A stretch of DNA of 41,794 nucleotides from Anaerolineae bacterium (GTDB lineage Bacteria > Chloroflexota > Anaerolineae > Aggregatilineales > Phototrophicaceae). Position 1 is the first letter of the stretch, and each line of letters starts with the position of its first letter. A model generated the notes under the pieces. It saw nothing but the letters and a program-made list of their open reading frames with translations. It ran no database searches and was not told the DNA's origin. The stretch lies in assembly GCA_022826865.1 (NCBI GenBank), contig JAJDUC010000020.1, positions 1 to 41,794 of the forward strand, read 5' to 3'. A program made the position numbers and the translations under genes. Of the stretch, positions 7,642-15,576 are shown in pieces.

Positions 7642-7685
7642 GTATCGTAAGCGAAGAATAAGCCCAACTATATGAGGAGAAAGCA

Positions 7686-8978
7686 ATGCGCAAGTTACTA
7701 ATTGTCCTGTCGTTGCTGGGGTTGCTTATCGGCGTCCCGGCATTCGCCCAAAGCGGAGACGCCTGCAATATTGATCCGCCGGCCGAGCCGGTCACGATCG
7801 AGATGATCAGCTGGCCCTTCGCCATTACCGAGTTCTACGCAGCGGAGATGGAGGCCTGCAGCGACGTTGATAACCTCACCATAAACACGAACCTGCTGGA
7901 TTCAGCCTCGCTGCGGGAGCAGGTCGCCCTGGCCCTGTCCGGCGGCGGCGATTCACCGTATGACATCTTGCATGGCGCCAACGGCCAGATCGCCGATTGG
8001 GGCGCGCCCGGCTGGGTCATGCCATTGAACGATCTGATCGAGAAGTATTGGGACGAATACGACCTCGGCGATATCCCCCAAGGCTATTGGGACAGCGCCA
8101 CCTACAACGGCAATATCTACGGCGTGCCCGTGGTCGGCAACACGCTGCACCTGGTCTACCGCATTGATGTCTTCGAAGAAATGGGTTGGGCGGCGCCCGA
8201 TACTTACGACGATCTCATCGCGCTCTGCGACGAGATGGGCTTGGGCAATCCCGATTGGGAGCTGATTTACGCGATGGATGTTTCGCGTTCCCGCGCCTGG
8301 GAGTTGGAGTTCTTCATGCTGCTGCGCGCGCTGGGCGGCGACTATCTCGATGACGACAACATGCCCATCTTCCAAAATGGAGAAGGTCTGGCCGCGGTCG
8401 ATCTGATGATCGAGACCGTCAATCGCTGCGTGGGACCCGATGGCGTCGCCTACGGCTTGAATGAGATTCAAGTGGCGATGGGCAACGGCGGCCTGCCGCT
8501 GACCAAGATCTGGGCGAGCCGCGCCGCCACTATGGCGGATCCGGAGCGCACAGACCTGGGCGATGTTATCGGTTATGCGCCGGCGCCGCGCGTTCTTGAA
8601 GATGGTCCACGGGCCGGATCCGCCTGGCTGGACTTCTACTTCATCCCGACCAACACCACCAACGATCCGGATCTGATCTTCCAGGTCATTATGGAAACCG
8701 CCGATGTCGCCAGCCAGCAAGCGGCAGCCGCCGTCGGCTCGACCACGCGCAATTCAGCCGCCGCCTACGGTGGCCCGTACCTGCCCGCCGCCAACGAGAC
8801 CATCGGCAATGGCATTGGCAATTACGCCGTCAATCCGGCGGTCAGCATCGCCATCGCTAAACTGGAGCAGTACCTGCCGCTGGTCTGGCCGGGCGACATG
8901 AGCGCGAAGGAAGCCTTGGACGCCGCCGCCGCTGATTACATCGCCGAAGCGACCGCCCAGGGATATATCGAGGGTTAG
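7686..8978 (+). CDS. ABC sugar transporter solute-binding protein (family 1)
   Basis: A 430-residue extracellular solute-binding protein of the maltose/multiple-sugar class. The signal peptide runs from MRKLLIVLSLL to a likely cut after VPAFA (residue 21); no lipobox cysteine is present at the cut, so it is not an obvious lipoprotein. The mature part has the family pattern, including the region around DILHGANGQIADWG and the hinge stretch NGNIYGVPVVGNTLHLVYR (near 138-156), where the protein closes over its sugar. GGAG lies about 10 bases before the ATG. A strong stem-loop follows the stop and two permease genes come next, so this is the receptor of the importer. No ATPase is encoded nearby; such systems often share a MsmK-like ATPase encoded elsewhere. 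Confidence 0.9.
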   Translation: MRKLLIVLSLLGLLIGVPAFAQSGDACNIDPPAEPVTIEMISWPFAITEFYAAEMEACSDVDNLTINTNLLDSASLREQVALALSGGGDSPYDILHGANGQIADWGAPGWVMPLNDLIEKYWDEYDLGDIPQGYWDSATYNGNIYGVPVVGNTLHLVYRIDVFEEMGWAAPDTYDDLIALCDEMGLGNPDWELIYAMDVSRSRAWELEFFMLLRALGGDYLDDDNMPIFQNGEGLAAVDLMIETVNRCVGPDGVAYGLNEIQVAMGNGGLPLTKIWASRAATMADPERTDLGDVIGYAPAPRVLEDGPRAGSAWLDFYFIPTNTTNDPDLIFQVIMETADVASQQAAAAVGSTTRNSAAAYGGPYLPAANETIGNGIGNYAVNPAVSIAIAKLEQYLPLVWPGDMSAKEALDAAAADYIAEATAQGYIEG

Positions 8979-8991
8979 ACAATCGCTGCCC

Positions 8992-9025
8992 GCCCTCGTC
9001 CCCCGTCTCATTGGGGTACGAGGGC
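8992..9025 (+). terminator. Strong stem-loop between binding-protein and permease genes
   Basis: GCCCTCGT (8992-8999) pairs with ACGAGGGC (9018-9025), and inside it CCCC (9001-9004) pairs with GGGG (9013-9016) around an 8-base loop. There is no T-run after it, so it is more likely an mRNA-stabilising or partial-termination element that keeps binding-protein expression above that of the permeases. Confidence 0.6.
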
Positions 9026-9131
9026 TGCTTTGGCGTGATTCCACGCATAGCGACGCGCTGGAGCCGGCAGGGGCAGAAAAATCCCGTCAACATAACACCG
9101 TATCGGACAAACTTCTAACGGAACTGAAAAG

Positions 9132-9995
9132 TTGAAACGCCCGACCTTCTTCGCCTTTGCCGCGCCCAGCATAGTCATCATGCTGGCGCTCATGGTTGTG
9201 CCCCTGCTGATGGCGCTTTGGCTTGGCATGCAGTACATGACCTTCCGCAATATCACCGAGCCGGAGTTCGTCGGCTTGCGCAATTTCATCGAAGTATTGG
9301 ATGATCCGCGCTTTTGGCGTTCCTTTAATTTCACCGCGCTTTACACGGCCATTGTGGTGCCCAGCTGGGTGGTTATCGGTTTCATCGTCGCGCTCTTTCT
9401 CGACCAGGTTTCGGGACTGCTGCGCGGCATCTACCTTTCGATCTTCCTGCTGCCATTCATAATTGTGCCGGTGATCGGCACAATTATGTTCAAGCAACTC
9501 TGGGAACCATCGGGTTTGCTGACTTGGATCTATCAGGAACTCACCGGTACGCGCTTCCGCGTCAACGAGACCTCGGTCAAAACGCTGATCATCGTCTTCG
9601 GCATCTGGTACGTCACGCCCTTCACCATCGTGGTGTATTTCGCTGGCTTGCAGACGCTGCCGATGGAGATGATCGAAGCGGCTTCCATAGACGGCGCCAG
9701 CCGCCTGCAAAAGATCCGCCACATTGTGATTCCTTATGTCAGTTCCCTGACCATCTTCATATTGCTCTTTTCGATCATGGATTCTTACCGTGTCTTCGAC
9801 AGCGTCTTTGTTCTGTCCGAGTTGAATCCGCAATTCAAAGCCGATACGGTGATGACCTACACATTCTTGACCGCGATGCAAGTGCAGCGCCTGGGCAAAG
9901 CCAACGCGATGGCGATTCTGACGGTGATCGGCATAATGGTTGTGCTCGTGCCCTTTCTCTATCTCATGTACAAAGAACAAATCGCCGAGCGCTGA
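9132..9995 (+). CDS. ABC sugar transporter permease (MalF/UgpA-like)
   Basis: A 287-residue inner-membrane permease with about six membrane helices, the first near residues 8-32. The cytoplasmic EAA loop that docks the ATPase is EMIEAASIDGASRLQKIRHI near residues 178-197, followed by a conserved IPY. The start is TTG at 9132: the first ATG in frame would cut into the first helix, and the frame is blocked upstream. A weak GGAA lies about 8 bases before it. The next permease starts one base after this gene's stop, so the two are translationally linked and form the heterodimeric channel for the binding protein at 7686. Confidence 0.9.
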   Translation: MKRPTFFAFAAPSIVIMLALMVVPLLMALWLGMQYMTFRNITEPEFVGLRNFIEVLDDPRFWRSFNFTALYTAIVVPSWVVIGFIVALFLDQVSGLLRGIYLSIFLLPFIIVPVIGTIMFKQLWEPSGLLTWIYQELTGTRFRVNETSVKTLIIVFGIWYVTPFTIVVYFAGLQTLPMEMIEAASIDGASRLQKIRHIVIPYVSSLTIFILLFSIMDSYRVFDSVFVLSELNPQFKADTVMTYTFLTAMQVQRLGKANAMAILTVIGIMVVLVPFLYLMYKEQIAER

Positions 9996-9996
9996 A

Positions 9997-11001
9997 ATGG
10001 ACCGTGTGAACAGCCGCGCCGGCCGCATCTTCGTCCACGTCGTGCTTTTCTTGTTCGGCGTCTACAGCCTGGCGCCCTTCTTCTGGACGACATTGCAGTC
10101 CTTCAAGACGTTTAAGGACGCCTTTTCGCGCGTGCCGGTATTCATCTTCCAGCCCACCTGGAAAAACTATGAGGATGTCTGGATTCGCTCCTTGCCCGAC
10201 GCCGGCTCCTCGGTCGGATACATGATCCTGCTGGCGGCCGTCATCATCACTTGTCTGATGCTCTTCGCGCGCTACATCCCCTTCAACTCCAGCTGGATCT
10301 ACATCGGCGGTTTGATTGGCTACGGCGTCTTGCTCTGGGCAATTCCGCAATCGGTCTACATGGCGAAGTATTACAACTACTTCATCAACACCATCATCGT
10401 CACCGTCTTCACCATCCTGATATCGATCAGCATCGGCTGCCTGGCGGGTTATGCCCTGGCGCGTTATGCCGGCATGGCGGCTGTGGTGATTCTGATTTCG
10501 GCCCTGGCCTTTCGCGCGCTGCCGCGGCTGGCTTTCGTTCTGCCCTATTTTTGGATCGGCTCGCTGACGAATCTGCTCGATACGCATATCCTGGTCATTA
10601 TCGCCTTGGTGGCGGTCAATCAGCCTTTTACGATCTGGATGCTCCGCAGCTTTTTCATGGAAGTGCCCAAGGACCTGGAAGAATCGGCCATGGTTGATGG
10701 CGCGAATCGGCTCACGTCTTTCTTGCATGTGATTGTGCCGGTCGCATGGCCTGGCATAATCTCGACCGCGCTCTTTACCTTGCTCCTGGCATATAATGAA
10801 TTCTTGCTCGTGCGCGTCTTGACGCAGACCAACTGGACGCTGCCGGTCGCCATTTCCCGCTATACCGGCGCGGAGGATCCGGCGCAATTGACTCTAGCGG
10901 CCGCGGCATCGGTCTCGGCTACGATTCCAATCATTGTGGTGATTCTTTTCTTTCAGAAGCACCTGGTCAAAGGGCTGGCCGCCGGCGCGGTGAAGGGCTA
11001 A
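9997..11001 (+). CDS. ABC sugar transporter permease (MalG/UgpE-like) with extra membrane segment
   Basis: A 334-residue MalG-type permease. I choose ATG at 9997, one base after the previous stop; an in-frame ATG at 9940 would add 19 residues that merely overlap the preceding gene. The EAA loop EVPKDLEESAMVDGANRL (near 222-239) is well formed and the protein ends in KGLAAGAVKG, a common ending in this family. Usual members are about 270-280 residues. Here an additional block of roughly 55-60 residues with two hydrophobic stretches (VGYMILLAAVIITCLMLF and WIYIGGLIGYGVLLWAI, residues about 72-115) sits between the first helix and the core. Two genes for SnoaL-like proteins follow. Confidence 0.88.
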   Translation: MDRVNSRAGRIFVHVVLFLFGVYSLAPFFWTTLQSFKTFKDAFSRVPVFIFQPTWKNYEDVWIRSLPDAGSSVGYMILLAAVIITCLMLFARYIPFNSSWIYIGGLIGYGVLLWAIPQSVYMAKYYNYFINTIIVTVFTILISISIGCLAGYALARYAGMAAVVILISALAFRALPRLAFVLPYFWIGSLTNLLDTHILVIIALVAVNQPFTIWMLRSFFMEVPKDLEESAMVDGANRLTSFLHVIVPVAWPGIISTALFTLLLAYNEFLLVRVLTQTNWTLPVAISRYTGAEDPAQLTLAAAASVSATIPIIVVILFFQKHLVKGLAAGAVKG

Positions 11002-11079
11002 CGCGGCCTGCGCTAATAGCAGCCGCCCACGATTTCAAAGGGAAGCAATCGACACCGGGTAAACACTCAGGAGAAGCAA

Positions 11080-12078
11080 ATGACAAAGTCGCAGGCGCAG
11101 CAGAACCGGGAGACAATCAGCGCGTACTGGAAGGCGCTGAACGACTCGGAACCCAGTCAGATGCCGGATATCGTCAAAGCCCACAGCCACGCGGACATCG
11201 CCTGGCACGGCCCCGAACCCTACAATGACATCGCCGGCGCGGACGCGCTCGTTGACGCCTTCTGGCGGCCGCTATTGCGATCTTTTCCCGACTTGCAGCG
11301 CCGCTGCGATGTGCTGCTGGCAGGACGTTACCGCGATCGCGATTGGGTGAGCGCTTCGGGCTACTTCAGCGGCAGCTTCGCCGCAGACTGGAACGGCATC
11401 AGCGCCACCGGCAAAGAGACGCAGATCCGCTTCGGCGAAATCATGCAGCTGGAAGCGGGCAAGATCGTCAAGACATATTTTCTGCTGGACCTCCTTGACG
11501 TGATGCAGCAAGGCGGCTTTCGGATGGCCTGGGACGCGCCGGCGACCGAAGGGCTGCGTCCGCCGGTGAAATGCGGCAGCGGCATATTAGAAAATCCACA
11601 AGACCCGGCCGAGACGCGCCGCACTCTGCTCCTGGTCGAGGCGATGCTCTTCGGCCTGGTGCGCAAGGACCAGCCGATGTCGCACTATTGGCATCCGGAG
11701 ATGACCTGGAATAGCCCCAGCGGCGTCGGCACCGCCCGCAGTCTCGCCGAGTTTCTCGATAAGATTCACACCGTTTTTCTCCATGGCTTGTCCGGCAAAT
11801 GGGAAGGCTCGCATAATGCCCGTTATGCCGAAGGCCGCTTCGCGGTTTCGACCGGCTGGCCAAGCCTGGTCGCTGTGCATGACGGCGAGTTTTTAAATGT
11901 GCCGGCCAGCGGCAATTCACTGCGCTGGCGCATCATGGACTTTTGGGAGCGCGGCGCCGATCTGCTCACCACAAATTGGGTGCATATTGATATGATTGAT
12001 ATCTTTAAGCAGATGGGCGTTGATGTCTTCGACATGTATCGACGCTATCAGCGCGAAAAGCGGCCGGAGGAGAAGTAA
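11080..12078 (+). CDS. SnoaL-like (NTF2-fold) protein with two tandem domains
   Basis: A 332-residue cytoplasmic protein made of two SnoaL/ester-cyclase-type NTF2-like domains, about residues 5-145 and 175-325. The first carries the usual W-H-G pattern (IAWHGPEPYNDIAGADAL) and FPDLQRRCDVLLAGR, the second MTWNSPSGVGTARSLAEFL. Single-domain SnoaL proteins include polyketide cyclases, epoxide hydrolases and sugar-modifying enzymes, and many are of unknown activity. AGGAG about 10 bases before the ATG at 11080 supports the start. The neighbouring gene encodes a second two-domain relative only 6 bases downstream, and both follow the sugar permeases, so a role in processing the imported compound is likely but the reaction is unknown. 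Confidence 0.8.
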   Translation: MTKSQAQQNRETISAYWKALNDSEPSQMPDIVKAHSHADIAWHGPEPYNDIAGADALVDAFWRPLLRSFPDLQRRCDVLLAGRYRDRDWVSASGYFSGSFAADWNGISATGKETQIRFGEIMQLEAGKIVKTYFLLDLLDVMQQGGFRMAWDAPATEGLRPPVKCGSGILENPQDPAETRRTLLLVEAMLFGLVRKDQPMSHYWHPEMTWNSPSGVGTARSLAEFLDKIHTVFLHGLSGKWEGSHNARYAEGRFAVSTGWPSLVAVHDGEFLNVPASGNSLRWRIMDFWERGADLLTTNWVHIDMIDIFKQMGVDVFDMYRRYQREKRPEEK

Positions 12079-12084
12079 AGCCTA

Positions 12085-13236
12085 ATGGACGGCGACAGCC
12101 CAAGCGCGGCGGCGGGCAGCAGCGCCGGCGAACCGAAAGCGATCGCCAGCGGCGCCGGCATCATGCCCAAAGATTTCGCCATATCCTTGGCGGCCAAAGG
12201 CGGTGTCGACGCCTTGCTGCGCAACCCGGGCGCTGAACGCGTCCATCCGATGCGCGGCTTCGAGGAGACCTACGTCGACATCGTCGATTATATCGTGCGC
12301 ATCACGCATCGCATCTGGGAAGAGAAGGATATCGGCTACATCTACGATACCTACCGCCACAACTCGCGGGTCTACGATGACTTTGGCCTGCAATACGGGA
12401 ATGAAAAAATCGTCGCCGATACTGCGCATACCATCAACGCTTTTCCGGATATTCGCCTCTTCGCCGATGAGATCATCTGGGCCGGGAACGAAGATGTCGG
12501 CTTCCATACATCCCACCGCGCCGTCATCACCGGGCACAACACCGGTTACAGCAAATTTGGCGCGCCGACCGGGGCGAAAGTCTTCCTGTGGTGCATCGCC
12601 AACTGCGTTTCGCTTGAGAACGAAATCTTCGCCGAGTGGGTCTGCTATGACACAGCTGCCCTGGTCCAGCAGTTGGGTTTTGACTTGCGGGAAGTCGCGC
12701 GGAAACTGGGCAACGAGTTGGCGCCGGCCGCCGGCGAGGACCCGCGCTTCGGCGAGGCGGAACGCTTGCCCGGCCAAGACCGGCCCGCTTACATGACGCC
12801 GCCTGACGCGGCAGCCGGCTTTGATGTCGAAGAGTTCGTCCGGCGCAATTGGCACAATATCTGGAATCGGCGCAGCCTGCGCGAAGTGAGGCGGGCCTAT
12901 GACCAAGGCTTGCTATTCCGCGGCAGCACCGGGCGCGCCTTCTATGGGCGTGGCGAATACCAGTCCTTCATCCTGAGTCTGATGGCGCTCTTCCCCGACC
13001 TTGTCGTCCAGATAGACGATATCTACTGGATGGGCAATGATGCCGTGGGCTACCTGGCGTCGCTGCGTTGGAGCCTGGTCGGCACGCACCGCGGCCAAGG
13101 CATCTACGGCGCGCCATCCGGACGCCGCGTCAATATGTGGGGCATCACGCAGCAGGAAATTAAAGACGGCCGGATACAGCGCGAGTGGATGCTCTTCAAC
13201 GAATTCGGCGTCATGATGCAGATTTACCGCGATTGA
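12085..13236 (+). CDS. Second SnoaL-like (NTF2-fold) double-domain protein
   Basis: A 383-residue protein with two SnoaL-like domains, roughly residues 55-200 and 245-383, each with a paired pattern: FPDIRLFADEIIWAGNEDVGF in the first and FPDLVVQIDDIYWMGNDAVGY in the second, then a SKFGAPTG or GIYGAPSG stretch. The internal repeat shows an old gene-internal duplication. It is related to, but longer than, the protein encoded just upstream. The start at 12085 lies 6 bases after the upstream stop and uses a GGAGG inside the end of that gene; a start at the ATG near 12163 is also possible because the first 26 residues are low-complexity. Function unknown; the context suggests modification of a carbohydrate-derived substrate. 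Confidence 0.78.
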   Translation: MDGDSPSAAAGSSAGEPKAIASGAGIMPKDFAISLAAKGGVDALLRNPGAERVHPMRGFEETYVDIVDYIVRITHRIWEEKDIGYIYDTYRHNSRVYDDFGLQYGNEKIVADTAHTINAFPDIRLFADEIIWAGNEDVGFHTSHRAVITGHNTGYSKFGAPTGAKVFLWCIANCVSLENEIFAEWVCYDTAALVQQLGFDLREVARKLGNELAPAAGEDPRFGEAERLPGQDRPAYMTPPDAAAGFDVEEFVRRNWHNIWNRRSLREVRRAYDQGLLFRGSTGRAFYGRGEYQSFILSLMALFPDLVVQIDDIYWMGNDAVGYLASLRWSLVGTHRGQGIYGAPSGRRVNMWGITQQEIKDGRIQREWMLFNEFGVMMQIYRD

Positions 13237-13256
13237 AGTGAAGTCGCGGCAAGCCG

Positions 13257-14201
13257 TCAAGCCTCCCTCAGGCGTTCCGCCTCCAGCGCAACCAACCGCT
13301 CGCCATCGACGCCGACGCAGACATTAACCAGCGGACGATTCTCCCAAGCCGGCAAAATGTGACCGCCGGTGGCGGGCCAGGTCTTGCCGCGGCCCAAACC
13401 CTGTGTGCCGACGCGAATCGGCCAGCGCCGCGTCTGAAACAGCTCAGGCGCAATCAGATAAGCGATGGCGCTGGAGTCGTGCACAAAGATGCCTTCGACA
13501 TCGTAATTGGATTCGAAATAATTGCGGTAATGCGGCAAGACGCGGCTGATATGTTCGGACATGGGGTTGCCGTGCGTCGCGTAGTCGGCGATGTCGTCGG
13601 GCGACATGCGCACGCGCAGCGTGACATCCAGGCCAACCATCGTCACCTGCCAATCGGCGCCGAAGACCAGGTCGGCCGCCTCCGGATCGTTGCGGATATT
13701 CGCCTCGGCCGCCGGGCTGGCGTTGCCCGGTACCAAAGCATTGCCGCCCATCAGCACCACTTCATCAACCCAATCGGCGATGCGCGGCTCCAGGCGCAGC
13801 GCCAAGGCGATATTGGTCAGCGGGCCGACCGGCGCGAGCGTGATCTCGCCCGGATTTGCGCTGACCTGCTCGACGATGAATTGAGCGGCGCTGATATCCA
13901 GGGGCGCCCCGGCGGGCTCGGGGAGATCAATGTCGCCCTGCCCATCGGCGCCATGCACAAATGGCACGGGACCTTCAAAGTCCTTCGTCAAAGGGTTTAG
14001 AGCGCCGGGCGCCACGGGAATGTCGGGCCGCCCGGCGATTTCAAGCAGGCGCAGAGCGTTCATCGTCGCCAGTTCCGTGTCGACATTTCCGAAGATCGTG
14101 GTCAAACCGATAACATCCAATTCCGGCGAGCAGAGGGCGAAGAAGATCGCCATTGTGTCGTCGACGCCGGGATCTGTGTCGATGATGATTTTGCGCGGCA
14201 T
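13257..14201 (-). CDS. Nucleoside hydrolase (inosine-uridine preferring type)
   Basis: A 314-residue nucleoside hydrolase, which cleaves the N-glycosidic bond of a ribonucleoside to give base and ribose in the cytoplasm. The calcium-binding signature DTDPGVDD is at residues 8-15; other family features are APVGPLTNIALALRLEP, the VVLMGG strand and a modified NIRNDPEAA, where the usual form is FNIxxDPEAA. The active-site histidine region is VHDSSAIAYL, with S where many relatives have P or A. ATG at 14201 has AAAGGAG at an ideal distance. It is the last gene of the minus-strand operon and starts 17 bases after yjbQ. Specificity for purine or pyrimidine nucleosides cannot be told. Confidence 0.92.
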   Translation of the reverse strand: MPRKIIIDTDPGVDDTMAIFFALCSPELDVIGLTTIFGNVDTELATMNALRLLEIAGRPDIPVAPGALNPLTKDFEGPVPFVHGADGQGDIDLPEPAGAPLDISAAQFIVEQVSANPGEITLAPVGPLTNIALALRLEPRIADWVDEVVLMGGNALVPGNASPAAEANIRNDPEAADLVFGADWQVTMVGLDVTLRVRMSPDDIADYATHGNPMSEHISRVLPHYRNYFESNYDVEGIFVHDSSAIAYLIAPELFQTRRWPIRVGTQGLGRGKTWPATGGHILPAWENRPLVNVCVGVDGERLVALEAERLREA

Positions 14202-14218
14202 AGTCTGGCTCCTTTAGC

Positions 14219-14626
14219 TCAACCGGCGATGATCTTCACCTGAAGCTGTCGTTTGCGCGGGCCGTCAAATTCGTAGAACAAGATGCTTTGCGACCAGCCC
14301 ACTTGCAGCTCTCCTTCATCAATCGCCAGGCTGACGCTGTTGCCCACCAACGTCGCCTTGATATGCGCGGCGGCATCGGCCGGCGTATCGTACTGATGGA
14401 CGAAGTCCACGCGAGTGGGCACCAAGCGCCTGAGTTCCGCCAGGATATCGGTCGACGTGGCTTCGTCCAGGTTGGAATTCAGGGTGATGCCGGCGGTGGT
14501 ATGCGGCACGATGAGCGCGCAAAGGCCCGCTGCCACGCCGCTTGCGGCGACTGTCGCCCGAACCTGATCGGTGATATCGATTAGCGCGTCGCCCGCCGGC
14601 GTCTCAATCTCGAGGTGGCTTAACAT
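14219..14626 (-). CDS. yjbQ: YjbQ/UPF0047 family protein
   Basis: A 135-residue protein of the YjbQ (UPF0047) family. Known members form small trimers and show weak thiamine-phosphate-synthase activity, but the real role is unsettled. The signature is present: LIVPHTTAGITLNSN near residues 38-52, FVHQYDTPADAAAHIKATLVG and the C-terminal GELQVGWSQSILFYEFDGPRKRQL. The frame is open further upstream, but the extra residues are antisense-like to the kinase gene, and ATG at 14626 has AGGAA just upstream and begins at the expected N-terminus. It overlaps the 3' end of the kinase gene by 7 bases (ATGTTAA), a sign of translational coupling. Its place in a nucleoside/sugar operon is unusual. Confidence 0.9.
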   Translation of the reverse strand: MLSHLEIETPAGDALIDITDQVRATVAASGVAAGLCALIVPHTTAGITLNSNLDEATSTDILAELRRLVPTRVDFVHQYDTPADAAAHIKATLVGNSVSLAIDEGELQVGWSQSILFYEFDGPRKRQLQVKIIAG

Positions 14627-15576
14627 ATCAGTTTGATTCCTGAGTTGAATTGATCCAGGACTTGCTGCGCATCGTCCCGCCGCGGCACGTTTCGGCCCGC
14701 GCCCGGCACTCGTACGCTGGCCGCGCCCATGGCATTGCCGATTGTGCCACAATGTTCGAGCGAATACCCGTTCAATTTAGCCCAGATGAAGGCGGCGGCG
14801 AAGGCATCTCCGGCGCCAATGCTATCGACGAGGGCTACCGGGAAGCCGGCGCAAACCAGGTCCAGATTGGCCGCCAAAAGCTGACAGCCGCTTGCGCCCC
14901 GCTTCAGCACAATCAGCAAGTCGGGATAATCGCCCAGCAGGCGGCGGCAAGCGGAGACGTCGGCCTGCCCGGCCGTCACGAAGGGAATCTCCTCTTCCGT
15001 CAAGAGCAGGACATCGGCCGCGTCCAGGATGCCGTCCACCTCCGACCGCGCCAGTTGACCCAGAAAAGGACCGACATCCACGAAGAGAGGCGCAGACGCC
15101 CCGTCCCGGCTGCTAAACACGCCATCAACCAGGGGGCGCAGACGTTCCTCGACCAGGGAATAACCGGCGATGTATACGGCATCGGCCGCCAGCAATTCCG
15201 CCTTCGCTTCCGGCGTCAAGCGGATCGGAGGACCATCGCCATAATGGCCGAGGAAGACATGCCCGCCCTGCCGCCGGTCGCCCAAGGCGACAACGGTAGT
15301 CGTGCCGCTGCCGGCCGGCCGATCCAAAGCGCTGGTCACGACGCCGGCGGCGTCAAGCATCTCCAGGAGCATCCGCCCCGGCGCATCGTCGCCCACCGCG
15401 CCGAGGGCAACCGCTTCCAGACCAAACCGACGCGCCGCCAGCAGAGTTGTGCCGGCGCCGCCCGGCTCCAGGAGCAGTTGGGGCGACATCTGATGCGCGT
15501 CCGCCATGACCGGCAGGGCAACATCCAGCAGCAGATCGAGGACGAGATCGCCTACCGTAACCAGGCGCTTAGCCAT
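14620..15576 (-). CDS. PfkB-family sugar kinase
   Basis: A 318-residue ribokinase-type (PfkB) kinase, which phosphorylates a sugar or nucleoside with ATP. The N-terminal strand is KRLVTVGDLVLDLLLDV, the first PfkB signature is EPGGAGTTLLAARRFG near 37-52, and the second is DSIGAGDAFAAAF with the catalytic Asp near residue 257. The open frame extends 80 codons further upstream, but that part is the wrong frame of the ADP-ribosylglycohydrolase gene. ATG at 15576 starts inside that gene's last codons (8-base overlap, ATGGCTAA) and matches the family N-terminus. Between a glycohydrolase and a nucleoside hydrolase, it most likely phosphorylates released ribose or a related sugar. Confidence 0.9.
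   Translation of the reverse strand: MAKRLVTVGDLVLDLLLDVALPVMADAHQMSPQLLLEPGGAGTTLLAARRFGLEAVALGAVGDDAPGRMLLEMLDAAGVVTSALDRPAGSGTTTVVALGDRRQGGHVFLGHYGDGPPIRLTPEAKAELLAADAVYIAGYSLVEERLRPLVDGVFSSRDGASAPLFVDVGPFLGQLARSEVDGILDAADVLLLTEEEIPFVTAGQADVSACRRLLGDYPDLLIVLKRGASGCQLLAANLDLVCAGFPVALVDSIGAGDAFAAAFIWAKLNGYSLEHCGTIGNAMGAASVRVPGAGRNVPRRDDAQQVLDQFNSGIKLIC

Noticed and set aside
9087..10028. A 313-codon open frame antisense to the first sugar permease
   Set aside because: The translation is dominated by H, D, Q and R, typical of the reverse of membrane-helix codons. The plus strand has a clear permease with EAA loop.
9132..11001. Complete sugar ABC transporter in this locus
   Set aside because: No ATPase gene is present between the LacI regulator and the SnoaL-like genes; only the binding protein and two permeases are seen.
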